A stretch of 64,000 nt of DNA from Ditylenchus dipsaci (Eukaryota > Nematoda > Chromadorea > Rhabditida > Anguinidae). The position numbers and the translations under genes were made by a program. The stretch's first letter is position 1; each line of letters opens with the position of its first letter. Below are positions 21,557-33,528 of this stretch, piece after piece. The notes under the pieces were generated by a model, which saw nothing but the letters and a program-made list of their open reading frames with translations, made no database searches and was not told where the DNA came from. The DNA lies in NCBI GenBank assembly GCA_004194705.1, contig SADC01001282.1:1054001-1118000 (forward strand), written 5' to 3'.

Positions 21557-22143
21557 TTAGCTATTTCTGGTATAAAAACAAAAAATAGCATTAAAAAAAT
21601 CATGTCTGATCACAAAATAAGTTTAAACTAATGGAAATCTACCAAGACCAAGGAGTGTGACCACAGCATCGGTCCCAAGTTTTAAAATAAAGCCCTGAAG
21701 GAAAGTTTTAAATGATTTAATTTAATGATATGCTAAAAATTTAACAGCTTTAAAGTGAAAACACGTTTCATAAAAATTGACACATAGAAAATCTTATTTA
21801 ATGGACTACTTTGAAGCTTTTATCTGAAAACTTCAAAGATTTTACTTCTCTATTTTTTGGTTGAAAGGCTTAATGATGCGTAAAGCCATGTGCATAAAAA
21901 ATAATGAAAATGTAAACAAAATTTATAAGAAAATAAAGATTATATAATATTTTTTGTCAATCTTTAAGAACTTTACTAGAAATTCAGCAGATATATTTAG
22001 TACAGTTTATTTTATAATTGATCTGATTGTTCAAGAGTTCCTCGGTATTTTGAGTTTTCCTTTTAATTACAGCCTTTTATCGTAATAAGGAGGCTATTTC
22101 ATGTTGTTTACTTGTACACAGTTGAAAATATAAAAAGGTACTG
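21557..22143. other. Gene-free stretch
   Basis: AT-rich, with no exon, RNA gene or repeat end recognised. Confidence 0.35.
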
Positions 22144-22376
22144 TTAAAGGGGCATGCCCACGCTAATAAGAGGTGGTGCCGGGAATTCAATTTTTTCCTA
22201 ATCATTGAACTTCTGTACGGTTTTTTCAACTCGGTTTCTTACAAAACAAGGCCTAGAATTTATTTTAGGTATGGTTTTGTTAGAAACCAAGTTGAAAAAC
22301 TCGTAATAATTTCAATGATTAGGAAAGTTTTTGAATTTCGGGCACCACCTCTTATTAGCGTGGGTATGCCCTTTAA
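22144..22376. mobile_element. TTAA-flanked MITE, AAAGGG(G)CATGCCCACG ends
   Basis: TTAA at both ends and long inverted arms (CATGCCCACGCTAATAAGAG / CTCTTATTAGCGTGGGTATG). TTAA target and CCCTTTAA-type ends resemble piggyBac-like elements. Partial relatives are at 24804, 32590-32740 and 47206. Confidence 0.8.
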
Positions 22377-22875
22377 AGCTTTAAAATGTCGACAAATGTT
22401 TAAACATAAAGTAATGCGGCAGGTACGTTGAGCTGGGCGCCGGTATAAATAGGGCGCCGGTATGAATGGGGCGCCTGAAAGTGGCCAAATTTTGCCTGAC
22501 GCCCGGAGCAGGCGACCGTGCAGGTATGCACGAGAGGGATTTGTTGTTAAAGTTGAACTTGAAATCATCAAATAAAAATCTTTCAAGAAAATTAACTCGT
22601 TTATGTGGGTTTGGACTTATTGAATAGCCAGTATTCCACTTTGAATCAAATCCGTTGAAATCTCGGGCCATAGTCCAAAAAGTTAAACAAATAGTTAAGT
22701 AATCTATTGAAAAAGCACAGGGGAACCAAGGTGCTAGATTTGTTTCTAACTTTTTGGCCTATGGGCCGAGTTCTCAACGGATTTGATGCAAAGTCGCATA
22801 CTGGCTATCCAATGAGACCTGCAGTAGTCCCTTATTATTAGAATTTTTAACTGATTGAAGGAGTATATAAGTATA
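22377..22875. other. Gene-free stretch with small inverted copies
   Basis: AGTCCAAAAAGTTA near 22675 and its inverse near 22755 with flanking words (ATTTCAACGGATTTGAT) form another decayed inverted repeat (about 22620-22815). No gene recognised. Confidence 0.4.
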
Positions 22876-23306
22876 CAGTCAAACCTCGATAAGCCGGCAC
22901 CCCCCCCCCCCAAAAGTTCGTTCCAGCCTTGGGTCAGAAACTTTTTTTAACCCAATTTTCGAAAGCTTTTTCCAGTTCTGTTTTCACAGCTGGTCGGAAA
23001 TATCGTCAGGATTCAGATTTTGTCGATTGTTTTTTAAAATCCTGCAATTTCAACATTAAAAAGGCAGAACCTCGATAAGCCGGCACCCGTTTTGAAAAAA
23101 GGGTGCCGGCTTATAGATGCTTTACTTTTTCTACCCAAATTTTGTTTTCTTTTTAAAAAATGATCGGCAAAATCGGAATCCTGATTATATTTTCGACCAG
23201 ACCGTAAAAACAGAACTGGAAAAAGCTTTCGAAAATTGGGTTAAAAAAAGTGTCGGACCCAAGGCTGGAACGAACTTTGGGGTGCCGGCTTATCGAGGTT
23301 TGACTG
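22876..23306. mobile_element. Pogo-like MITE, CAGTCAAACCTCGATAAGCC ends
   Basis: Both ends perfect for about 20 bp and flanked by TA. The outer arm is followed by GGCACCCC, then the group-wide AAAGTTCGTTCC and GGTCAGAAACTTTTT blocks. Confidence 0.9.
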
Positions 23307-24156
23307 TACCCTAAATCAATGCATTTCTGGGCAGCGCCAGATTGCTCAAATTTAAATTGCTGACACTTCAAATTGCGCACACGCTTTTCTTCATCTAGCT
23401 GCACTTTTCCTCATTTTTATGCCTCCAATTATCCTCTGGCCATTATTCTTATTTTCACATGAATGTTTACAGGTTTTTATAAAGATTTATACAGGGTTCA
23501 AACCTTTCTTAAAACAAGTAGAACTGTTCGCAATTCGCAGTTGCGCAATTTAAATTGCGCAATCTGTAGCTGCCCACATTTCTCAGACCGGAGACAGTTA
23601 TCAAATAAAATAATTTGAAAAAAAAACTAAAAAGAGTGATTTCGTATTACAAAGCGTGGTTCAAAAATATAAATTTTCATAGATCAATACTTAGAACGTG
23701 CTCCAACTTAAGCGAGTGAAATTAAAAGGTAGTAAACTTAATAACAAAAGTGTATGTAAAGTTCCCAGGCTAGTGGGAGTAAAACTTTATTTGTTTAATT
23801 TATGCAATCATAAACAATTCAATTTATGATTGCTTTTATTGGGTATGACAAACAGGCAAAGTTGCCCCTCGCAACGCTAAACCGTCTTATTGATACTTTA
23901 GTTAGGCAATGGTGGTGGGAAACCTGGCTTTAAAAAATTTACGAACAAAGTTGAACAACTATAACAATTTAGATTATTTAACAGTAAAATAAACTATGCG
24001 TTGAGCACTGCAAACGGATCTCGAAATTTCACATCTAAATAGCGTCGATTAAAGGACCATGAAACTTACTAAAGAAGCATACCAGCACGTTTACACTCAA
24101 AAGCCGGAGTGTACTAAGTGTATATTCTTGTGCGAAATTTCACGCTGAACACGATA
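23307..24156. other. Gene-free stretch
   Basis: No gene recognised. The last part (about 24000-24156) resembles sequence at 62690 and 63200 (AAATTTCACGCTGAACACG), indicating that the following MITE is inserted in an older repeat. Confidence 0.4.
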
Positions 24157-24583
24157 CAGTCAAACCTCTATATAACGCCCCCCCCCTAAAAGTTCGTTCC
24201 CACCTTGGGTCCGACATTTTTTTAGCTCGATTTTCAAAGCTTTTTTTAAATTCTGTTTTGACAATCTGGTCGCAAATATCGCAAGGATTCGATTTTGCCG
24301 ATCGTTTTTCAATATTTGAATAATTTTACTTTTAAAAATACAAAACCTCTATATAACGGCCCTCTAAAAAAAATTAGAGGCCGTTATATAGAGGTTTTGT
24401 ATTTTTTAAAGTAAAATTATTCAAATATTGAAAAACTATCGGCAAAATCGGAATCCTTGCAATATTTGCGACCAGACTGTCAAAACAGAATTTAAAAAAG
24501 CTTTGAAAATCGAGCTAAAAAAAGTGTCGGACCCAAGGTGGGAACGAACTTTTAGGGGGGGCCGTTATATAGAGGTTTGACTG
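24157..24583. mobile_element. Pogo-like MITE, CAGTCAAACCTCTATATAAC ends
   Basis: Perfect inverted ends at TA. The arms are nearly perfect over the whole element, so it is a 427-bp hairpin with centre near 24365. Sequence to its right (24585-24800) matches the inverse of about 59035-59220, showing that it is inserted into another repeat family. Confidence 0.9.
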
Positions 24584-24799
24584 TAGTGAAAAAATCGAAA
24601 AACGGCACTATGTGGTGGTCAGCTGCCCTTCTGAACAAGGCAAGTCATGATTTTTGCACATGCAACTTCAAGGGGGTAGATCTCGTCAATTTTCATGGCA
24701 GATTTCAGTTATTTGATGCGCAAAAGAAAGCGCAGATCACGGGCTTTTTAATGACATATTATTAAGATATTTATGACAAAATTATGTAAAAATTTTACT

Positions 24800-25756
24800 T
24801 AAAAGGGGCATGCCCACGCCAACATTGCTTGAAATACTAACCTTACGGTTGAGGTATCCTCTACGGGTTCAGGATACTAACTAGGTTCTCGCGGCACCAT
24901 CCAAGAGGTTAGGGTTCCCTTCCAGTTATGTTTACGGTTCTGAATTCTCTTAGAACCATTCTGGCGCAATAACTACCGGCGCACTAATTACTGGCGTACT
25001 AATTACGCATAGCCCATATGCCTGCTTAACCTAACTATTTTCGAAATATAGCCAACTTGAAGATGTCTAAGTAAAAAGATTTGAATAAGGTTTCACTTTC
25101 ATTAAAAATTGGGTCAAATTACAACTGCCTACTTCCAACTGCTAACCACTCCAATTGTCAACTAACAACTACCTGCTATATTTTGGCTTAGGCTTGCAAG
25201 GGAGCCAGCTGACTGTGAGCTGGGGAATTTCGATAAGCATGCCCAGATCCCTTGGGAATTCGGCTGCCCGCCTCTGAAAACCAATGACCCATGGACCATG
25301 GGTCATTTATCAAAAACTATGATATGTGAAACTATGAAATTAGAAATTTGAGTGACCATTGTACCATTTTTGTGGACCTTTAGAGCTGGGGACCAGATTT
25401 GTCAGGAACTTGGGCACGTTCTACAATAATATACAGAAATTTTTTCGTCATCGAAGTTCCCCGGGTCACAATCAGGGTGTCTTCCTTGTTAGTTACTGCA
25501 TGGTACAGTAATAACCATTTTTTCTAATTCGGACAGCGTCCCGTCCGATATCTGAATATTCTTTAGGGTTGTCCGTCGGCCGTCTTGTTTCCGAGGATAT
25601 CTATGGCTGTCCATCGGCGGCCGTCTGCCATCCGCTTATAGCATGATTAAGGCAAAAAATTCATTTTTACTTTATTTTTAGGGTGTGAATATGGATTTTT
25701 TACAATTTTTTTTTGTATTTTTTTTTATTCAATTTTTATTTTGATGTTTTTAGTTA
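24800..25756. other. Gene-free stretch
   Basis: Contains degenerate GGCGCACTAATTAC-like repeats near 24980-25010 and a TTAAAAGGGGCATGCCCACG end near 24800. No gene recognised. Confidence 0.35.
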
Positions 25757-25999
25757 CCGTATATTCTCTATTAATCCCTCACTCTCTAATAATCCCCCAC
25801 CCTACCGACCTGATATTTCAGCCTAGAGCAATCATTTCACAAATCTGTTTTTGCGTTTTCTTAATTAGCACGAGCTCTCCTGATTCCACTTTTCAGATTT
25901 TGGTCGACTGCCCAAAAATCTCAAAATCGACCTCAAATTTTTCCTATTTTTTAGGGGTTGAAAAATAATCCCCCATGGGGATTAATAGAGAATATACGG
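25757..25999. mobile_element. CCGTATATTCTCTATTAATC-type MITE (243 bp)
   Basis: Inverted ends CCGTATATTCTCTATTAATC and GATTAATAGAGAATATACGG, flanked by TA. Sister elements: 45877-46160, 46530-47036, 53700-53945, 57267-57508. Confidence 0.88.
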
Positions 26000-26115
26000 T
26001 AGTTTTTTTTGTAGTTTTTTTATCCCTTTATTTAGTTGCATAACATATTATAAAGAGTAGTTTTTATCAGTATAATTTAGTTACAAAACGCTTGTCGCAT
26101 GTCAGTAAAGAGCAT

Positions 26116-26610
26116 GAAATTCGGACAGTACGGACCCGGCCAGATGGGATGCTATACGTTCAAGGGTCTCACTAAGGTCTCGTCCGGATGGGGTGGCCTG
26201 GCCGGTCACTAAGCTGCGTGGGCCGGCGTATGTTAAAGCTGACGTAAAAGTGTCCGCCGAACTACGAAAATGTAAGAATGGCCGAGTAAACAGTTTTTAT
26301 TTCAAATTTAGCAAAAAAATTGTCTTAGTTTTCCACCGAAATTTCGGACTTATTCTTGTTTTTTCAAAATGCGTCTAAATGTAAGAAACATGGTTCCTAG
26401 GCTAATTATGACCTGAAAAGTTTGAAAAACTTGTCAAAATTCACTTGTGGTAAGATGCGAGAAGACAAGGAAGTTTTACCTGAAAAAATCTATATAAAAC
26501 GTGGACCAGTCCTTGACACGAAACTTGATGCTAAATTTAGCTCAAACCTAACCAAATTTTCAACAAACAAGCAGGGTCTTGTGACTGCCACTGAGAGTGG
26601 ATTTCTTTGA
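26116..26610 (+). other. Possible small gene or relic
   Basis: An ATG at about 26099 opens a Gly-rich frame (SVKSMKFGQYGPGQMGCYTF), and a later open segment at about 26454-26610 reads MREDKEVLPEKIYIKRGPVL and ends in TGA. Between them GT and AG candidates exist, but no single in-phase model was convincing. TATATAAAA-like sequence occurs at 26491 and 26680. I would not call a gene without transcript data. Confidence 0.25.
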
Positions 26611-26996
26611 CTGTCTAGGGTCAAGGGTCTCTATATCAGCATTCAATCAATAAGACGCACCGACCTGCGCATATACCAGTATATAAAACAGCAGTATGGC
26701 TAAGAAGTATATGAGATTGGTTTTCTTAACTTGTCGTTTCTTAAATATTTTGCTGCTTTTTGAATACAATAAGAGTGAAAAAGTTTAGATCCTGCGTTGC
26801 TTATAATCATGACCCCTTTCATAATATATAGCAATGAGTGGACAATCAGTTTGGGTAACAAATGGACAATAATTTCTATGTGCTCCATATTTTCATTAGT
26901 TTTGGGAAAAAGTGGTAAGCAAAAGAAAATGAAAATTCGCCGCTCTTTCTATTATATTACCGACTTGACTGTAGAAAGAGGCTCAAATTGAAAACA

Positions 26997-27770
26997 CCCT
27001 TCAAAATATGTAAATCCCCCTCAAATTTATTTTTTGCCCCCTCAAATTTGAAGTTCGCACACAAATGTGTAAATCCCCCTCAAATTTGCATTTTTAGTGA
27101 AATATTGTAGTAAATTTTGCGGGAATCCGAATTTTATAGTCAAAAAGGACTTGGATCGCTCAGAATTCCACCCTGGAGCGGCCAGAAGCCCCTGAAAGTT
27201 GGTTTTTTGGGGGTTTACTACAGGGGGGGGGTAAACTTTCTGCGAAAAATCGATATTTCGGGTCCGATGGGCTTAATCGCTCAGAATTCAACCCTTAACC
27301 ATTCTCAATTATCTTAAACCACCCTAAGCACTGATTTAGGGTAGTTAGATACTGGTCTGGAGCAGTTTGGGATGGTTTAGGGTTGTTTAAGATGGTTGAG
27401 AATATTTCAGGGTGAAATTCTGAGCGATTCAGCCGATCGGACCCGAAATCTGATCCGCTCAATCGATTTTTCGCAAAAAGTTTACTCCCTTATAGTAAAC
27501 CCCCAAAAAACCAACTTTCAGGGGCTTCTGGCCACTCCAGGGTGGAATTCTGAGCGATCCAAGTCCTTTTTGACTATAAAATTTGGATTCCCGCAAAATT
27601 TACTGCATTATCTCACCGAAAATTCAAATTCGACGGGGTAAATTCAAATTTGAGGGTGTAAATTTGAAATTTAAGGGGGATTTACACATTTTGTGCGAAA
27701 TTCAAATTTGAGGGGGTAACAAATAAATTTGAGGGGGATTTACATAATTTGAGGGGTGTTTTCACCTACA
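26997..27770. repeat. Large inverted-repeat element with AAATCCCCCTCAAATTTG arrays
   Basis: Both ends carry several GTAAATCCCCCTCAAATTTG-type units in inverse orientation. The inner arms contain GGCCAGAAGCCCCTGAAAG and its inverse, words also seen in 33529-34015. No coding content. Confidence 0.75.
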
Positions 27771-28211
27771 GCCGTAGAAAGATATTATTTTAGGTCATAA
27801 ATGCTCTCATCTTTTCAAAATAAATTTTGTGGCATTCTGTTTTTTCTAGAAACTTGTTCACAATTCTTTTCTTTCATGTTGTAGCCGAGTCTCGGCTGCC
27901 GAGATATTCAGCTACAAAACGAGAGGTCAACTTTTTGCGCCAATGAACCTAAAATTTTAAAACTCTATATTGACAATGCTCGACAAGATGAGCCTTTCGG
28001 AATATTCCAATTGAGATTACAGTTTGCGCATGCCTATAGTAATCGAAAATAGTGTTTTGACTTTACGAACCAAACAAATTGCTTTTCTAATTATGAGTCG
28101 ATCTGTCAAAACAAAATTTTAAAGTTCGAACAAAAATTACGGACACTTCAAGTAGCCAAGAATTGTTGCTATATCCTGCACATATGTAATTTTTCTGGCA
28201 TTTCAGTTGAA

Positions 28212-28303
28212 ATGGTCAAAGACGTAACTACAGCTCCGAATTTACCTATAGTAACTGCAACTACAGAAAGTGCAGACTGCGATAAGCTGAGTCTGAGTGA
28301 GTG
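28212..28303 (+). CDS. Candidate first exon of an unidentified gene
   Basis: TTTCAG ends 5 nt before ATG 28212. The frame MVKDVTTAPNLPIVTATTES continues to KLSLSE and a GTGAGT donor in phase 2. It looks like a trans-spliced first exon, but the continuation is unclear: one possible acceptor at about 28391-28395 gives only a short tail ending near 28472. Confidence 0.4.
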
Positions 28304-29352
28304 GTGAGTTTCCATCTGTTCCTTATTCGTTCAATTAAATCCGACTTTTAATGGAGTGTGTAATCTGTATGTTAGAATGACCAAAAGTCAGGCGAAAAAT
28401 TACGATAAATAATTGTTTAAATGACCATTGCCGTACAGCTCCGTCTACGGCCATGGTGATTTCGATTTTTTGATTTTGCGGGAACAGCTCTTGCTCCGAA
28501 ATTACTTTAAAAGACGTTTCTTGGCGCTAGTAGCGAAGACCCCGCCCCAAAAAATCTGACCTTTCGAAAATTGCTTTAGCTACCTTTTGGAACAACATAA
28601 TTAGGCTTAGACCTTAGGCTCGTATGGAAGTTGTGACTAATAAATAGTTTACGCACTTTTTCTGGGGTCTGGGGTATATATTTGGGTACTCTTTACTTAA
28701 GTTTTAAAAGGAAAAATTTTGAAGGGGGGGGGGGTATTAGCTACTAGGGTCGTTTTTTCTAATTTGGCAGAAGTCAATAAGAAATTATGACGGTTCGTCT
28801 TAAGTTCTGCCGAGAAAATTAAAAAACAGGCTTTAAAAAATTGGTAGGCCTAAGATTTAATAGTTCTGGTTTTATCTTCATTTAACTTAATTCTTCTGGA
28901 GATAAAAGAAAAAATATTTGAATTCATAAAAGCCTCAATTTCAATTTCCATCCAAATCACCGCCTCTTTAAAAGATTCAAGATCCCCTGTTTAAAGTTGT
29001 CATTTCTATCAAATTTTTTTTCAAACGAAAGCTGAAATTCAGCGGTACAAAACTTATTATGCGTCCAGGCCGTCTAACCCATGTAGCTCCATGATTTTAA
29101 CTCTTGTAGAAAAAATCAAACTTCGCTCTTCAAAAATTAAAAAACAACCCAAACAAATTTCAAAACCAAAACCCAGACAACCATTGGGCTCCTCAGGTTA
29201 TCAGCTACTCGAAAATAAAACAAAAACAACTAAAGAAATACAAACATCTCTAATACTACATAGGAGACACACTTTTTATTCCTATCACAATCAGTATTAC
29301 ACACAACAGTTAAGGTACGAGTTACAATTAATACTAGTAAACGCGTACTTCC
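28304..29352. other. Gene-free stretch before the phosphatase gene
   Basis: Holds a poly-G tract (about 28726-28735) next to TATTAGCTACTAGGG, related to ends of the inverted repeats at 47817-48051 and 58640-58885. TTTATT at 29275-29280 is an AATAAA signal on the minus strand, fitting the 3' end of the phosphatase gene. Confidence 0.45.
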
Positions 29353-30728
29353 TCACGCAGTTCTTGGCCGAAATAGTTGGAAGTGGCAGACCATCTGGAA
29401 GAACTATTATTTGCATGCTCGGTAATAGAAATCAGCTCACCTCTTTGGAAATATTCAGTACTGCACCTGTATTAGAAAATCTACCATAGTTAGGAGCAGA
29501 GAACAGCGTGACAAGATTGCCCTCAGCCATGAAGTTGTAGCCTCGTTTGCGCCACTGAAATTAGAGAAGCCGATTGAACGAAATGATAACACTGCATCAA
29601 AGAGATACTTCTCCTTTGACTTGGTGACCACGAACAATCAATTCCACAAATTGTTTACGGCAGAACTCTTTGACAACTGTTTGATCATACCAAAGGGACA
29701 CAGAACGATTGCTTGTAGACCAGCCTGCTTTATCTCCGTCTGGATCAGACCACAGGAGATCGCACATCAAACCTTTGGCGGGAACGAAAGACGGTTTCAA
29801 TAGCTGAAAATTCTCAAGGTATTACTATAAACAGCCAAGCTCGACACTAACCTTTACGAAATCAGTTTTATCATTCAGTTCTGGAGAAAGACCGCCATGC
29901 ATTGCTAGGATTCGATCGCCAACTCGAGCAATTACTAAAAATAAGAAGATAATTTAGCATCATGCAGGTAAGCATGCAACTGGGTGTACCCGGCATATGG
30001 TTGAAGACATTCACGAACGAAAGGAAAGCCAAGTGCTGGTCAAAATCCCCATACTTCTCAATGCATTCATCGAAGAAACCGTAGACCACTTAAATTTGAA
30101 AGAATTCAAGAGCCTAGGCACGCAGCATATAATTGAGAACTATTACTGTTGGTGTTGTGATCCTCGTGATTGCCCCGTAGCATAAAGCACTTGTTAGGAT
30201 ATCGAACTTTGAAGGCGATTAGCAGGCAAAATGTTTCCACACCGAATTTCGCGCGATCCACATAATCTCCTACGATACGAAGGAGTTATTTTTCATATAA
30301 TGAAAAAAAGACCAACCCAAGAACAGCCAGGACTGTCCAGGAGGGAGTCCGGATGCGTTCATAATGCGTCGTAAATCGAAGAAATGTCCATGAAGATCGG
30401 CGCAGATTGTTATTGGTAAGGATTCCCTGAATTAATGATAAACCACTTTGAAAAAAATAAGGATTACAACTTCGGAATTTTCAGAAAGGAACTTTGTTGA
30501 CTGAAAGATTTGACAGCGAGACGACACAGATGGATTAGTTCTGACTTGTTCACGATGCTTTCCACGAACTTAATTCGCCCAATTGAGATTCTAAAAAAGA
30601 CTGCTAAAGCGAAAAGTCATTATCCTTAAAGCCAACCCTGGAGGATTCCAATTCATAAGACGAAAGATTAGCCGCTCGAGAAATACTTTGTCTTTGGTAC
30701 ACAAGCTCCATTCTTTGGAAGAGGACAT
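29353..30728 (-). CDS. PP1-like serine/threonine protein phosphatase, complete, 9 exons
   Basis: Exons 30637-30728, 30468-30590, 30317-30426, 30147-30269, 29990-30088, 29852-29934, 29609-29803, 29441-29554 and 29353-29403 join in phase (990 nt, 329 aa, TGA) across introns of 37-58 nt. The order of PPP-family motifs is complete: [12 protein letters not shown] (GDxHG), LFLGDYVDRA (GDxVDRG), LRGNHED (GNHE), [31 protein letters not shown] and [10 protein letters not shown], so all metal-binding Asp, His and Asn are present. The C-terminus CHFQLFRP fits PP1 (CSFQILKP). It departs from PP1 at GD to AD, DRG to DRA and SAPNYCG to SAPNYGR (loss of the conserved Cys). The function is hydrolysis of phospho-Ser/Thr, probably tissue-specific since nematodes have many such diverged PP1 paralogs. 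TTCTTAG lies 9 nt before the ATG. Confidence 0.94.
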
Positions 30729-31492
30729 TAGATGCTGCTAAGAATCGATGGTATGAAAATCACGAGAAACCAATGGACAGAGCGCCGCAATATAAAATGT
30801 TAAAATTTAATAAAACAAACGAAGAATATTGTTTTGTAAAGATAAACAGCAAGAAACAGAAAAAAGTATGGTTTATGCTCTAACTTTCGAGGCCTGCTTG
30901 AGGTGACGTTATTGAGCGGGCGACTGAACAGGCATTTTCAGTAAAATTGGACCACTCATTGTTCCCTCAATTTTTTCAAAATTTTTAATCTTAGGCTCGT
31001 TTGAAACAGGGTCCTAAAAACCTGCTTAAACGCTATACAGTCAAACCTCTCGATTTTACGGTACCCCTCGGGTTTCTTCTCGCCTACAGGCCCGTCTAGA
31101 TCGAAAAATTGCAACGACTACGATTTGGCTAGTCGTTTTTGTGAACGGTAAAAACTTTGCCATAAAGAGTCGGGGCAGTGCTTTATAAAATTAAAATGAC
31201 AGAATAAGAATATTTGAGACCGAGTCTTCGGTTTAAAAATTCTGGCTCCCTTCGTTGTTGATGCTGTCATCCTTCACTCCGGCCTTAGATGCTTAAAGCC
31301 TTCGGTTAAGATTTTCATTCTGTAAATTCTCATTCTGGAATTCTCATTTTTGAAAACACATACCGCAGGTCTCGATTATCCGGCACCTCTATTAAAAAAG
31401 TAGTGCCTATTGAAAAATTAAACCAAGGCTGAAAAAAAGGAACAAAAGAGAGAAGATACCAAAGGCCAAAGCGAGGGATGACAGCACACAAC
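30729..31492. other. Phosphatase 5' flank and gene-free DNA
   Basis: AATATAAAAT at about 30789 could be a TATA-like box for the minus-strand phosphatase gene. From 31037 a pogo-like left end (CAGTCAAACCTCTCGATTTT) appears without a clear partner. GAGACCGAGTC repeats follow. Confidence 0.4.
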
Positions 31493-31885
31493 GGACGGCT
31501 ATCGATTACCGACGGTCAATGAAATTTTTTTTTGAAATTTTTGATCAAAATCGTCAATTTTCAGGGCAAAAGTTTCTGGAAAGTCGACCCTAATTACAAA
31601 ATCTCATCTTGAATCCGAATCCGTTGAGATCAGATCAAAATAATTTTTATGGGCTGAGATATCTATCAAAATAGGTAAATGGTGCAAAATTCCTGCTCTA
31701 TCTACTCAAAATAGCTATATATCAGCCCATAAAAATTATTTTGATCTGATCTCAACGGATTCGAATTCAGGATGAGATTTTGGTACTAGGGTCGACTTTC
31801 CAGAAACTTTTGTCCTGAAAATTGACGATTTTGATCAAAAATTTCAAAAAAAAGTTGATTGACCGTCGGTAATCGATATTTTACC
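31493..31885. mobile_element. hAT-like inverted-repeat MITE, GGACGGCTATCG end
   Basis: Exact duplication CACACAAC (31485-31492 and 31886-31893). Same family as 8183-9042, here without the nested element. Arms mirror over most of the length. Confidence 0.88.
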
Positions 31886-32011
31886 CACACAACAGAGAAG
31901 AGAGCCAGAATTTTTTAAACCGAGGGCTTTAGGAATCTATTAAACCGAGAGCTGAAAAAAAGGAACAGAAGAGAGAAGATACCTAAGGCCAGAGCGAAAC
32001 TATCAAATGAC

Positions 32012-32576
32012 TAGGGTTGTCGAGTACTCGAAATTTTCGAGTACTCGACTCGAAATCTTTTCAATACTCGAAATTTTCGAGTACTCGACTCGACTCGATA
32101 TTCGAAACTCGAAATTTTCGAGTACTCGACTCGACTCGATACTCGATACTCGAAATTTTCGAGTACTCGACTCGACTCGATACTCGAAACTCGAAAAATT
32201 TCGAATAATACTCGAAATTATTCGATTTCCAGTAGAATTTTTGTCGAAATTTAGGTCAAAAATTTAATCATGTGAAGTTGGTAAGGCATAATAAAGCCAT
32301 AAAAAAGAAAAAATTTGATCCTCGAGCACATTTTTAATTATTTAATTCTATACTTCAAACTCAAAATTTTCGAGTACTTGACTCGATGCTCGAAACTCGA
32401 AATTTTCGAGTACTCGACTCGACTCGGTATTCGAAAGTCGAAATTTTCGAGTACTCGACTCGATATTCGAAACTCGAAATTTTCGAGTACTCGACTCGAC
32501 TCGATACTCGAAACTCGAAAAATTTCGAATAATACTCGAAATTACTCGATTTCGAGTACTCGACTCGACAACCCTA
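32012..32576. mobile_element. hAT-like MITE built from TCGAGTACTCG satellite words
   Basis: Exact duplication CAAATGAC (32004-32011 and 32577-32584) and ends TAGGGTTGTCGAG / CTCGACAACCCTA. Both arms are arrays of CGAAATTTTCGAGTACTCGA units with many self-complementary sub-words. The open frames across it are repeats, not proteins. Confidence 0.92.
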
Positions 32577-32919
32577 CAAATGACCATGCTCACGTGGTCT
32601 GGTGGATCTCGCCAATTCAAATTTTTTTCCTAATCATTGCATTTCTGTATGGATTTTTAAACTCGGTTTCTAACAGAACAAGGCCTAGAATTTAATTTTA
32701 GGTGTAGTTTTGTTAGAAACCAAGTAAAAAAACCCGCACAGAAGTTATTAGGGTTATTCGGGAGTTATCAGGAGTTATTCGGGAAAAAATGAATTGGCAG
32801 GGGACCATTTAAAAAACGCATGCGCATGGTTCTTTAACAAGCACATCTCATTGAAAAATTTGTCTAAAAATGGATCTCATAGTCCGTACTCTAGTCGACA
32901 CTCGACCGAGAAAAAAGAC

Positions 32920-33404
32920 TTAAAGGGAGGGTAAAAGCTGTCAAGGAGATAGCCTCGACACGAAAGGATATATCCAAGTTTTGTGTTTTTCCAATGTGGT
33001 TTTAGAGCCATATTTTGTTGCCAACTCGGTGTTGCGATCTCAGACAAACTTGTAGAATAAAACAAATAAACAGAATTAAAAGTTGGATTAGCATCCGCAA
33101 TATCAGAATTTCAAAATTCCTTCAAAAAATACCCTAAAAGTCGAAATGCAATGTAAGACTGATCAACCTTTTTCGGTGGGTTGTCCCTTTTTTCATTTCA
33201 ATTTTTAGTGCATTTTCTAAATAATTTTGAATTTCTAATATTGATGACGCTAATCCAACTTTTAATTCAGCACAAGTTTGTCTGATATCGCAACACCGAG
33301 TTGTCGACAAAAGATGGCTCTAAAACCACATCAGAAAACACAAAACTTGGATAAATCCTTTTCGTGTCGAGACTATCTCCTTAACAGCTTTCACCCTCCT
33401 TTAA
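32920..33404. mobile_element. TTAA-flanked MITE, AAAGGGAGGGT ends
   Basis: TTAA at both ends; left AAAGGGAGGGTAAAAGCTGT and right AGCTTTCACCCTCCTTTAA. Inner arms mirror too (GTTGGATTAGCATC / GATGACGCTAATCC). Pieces of the same family are at 39140-39290 and 51760-52200. Confidence 0.78.
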
Positions 33405-33528
33405 TAACGCGCAAAACTTTTATTGTCACAGATTCACTTTTTTCTGTCACAGATTTCCTCTTTTCTGTCACAGATTTGATTCTCGGCACGAAATCCACAA
33501 TTTTTAAATTTTTTCATGTGAAATTCAG

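Noticed and set aside
26454..26610. Mitochondrial ribosomal protein-like exon
   Set aside because: The resemblance is a few residues only, with no supporting upstream exon.
29418..29440. A 23-nt last intron in the phosphatase gene giving an alternative C-terminus
   Set aside because: Too short for splicing; a 37-nt intron to 29403 restores the PP1-type ending CHFQLFRP.
29091..29489. 132-residue plus-strand frame rich in Lys and Gln
   Set aside because: It overlaps the last exons and 3' flank of the phosphatase gene on the other strand and has no motif.
32007..32695. Ser/Thr/Arg-rich frames on both strands
   Set aside because: They are translations of the TCGAGTACTCG repeat element.
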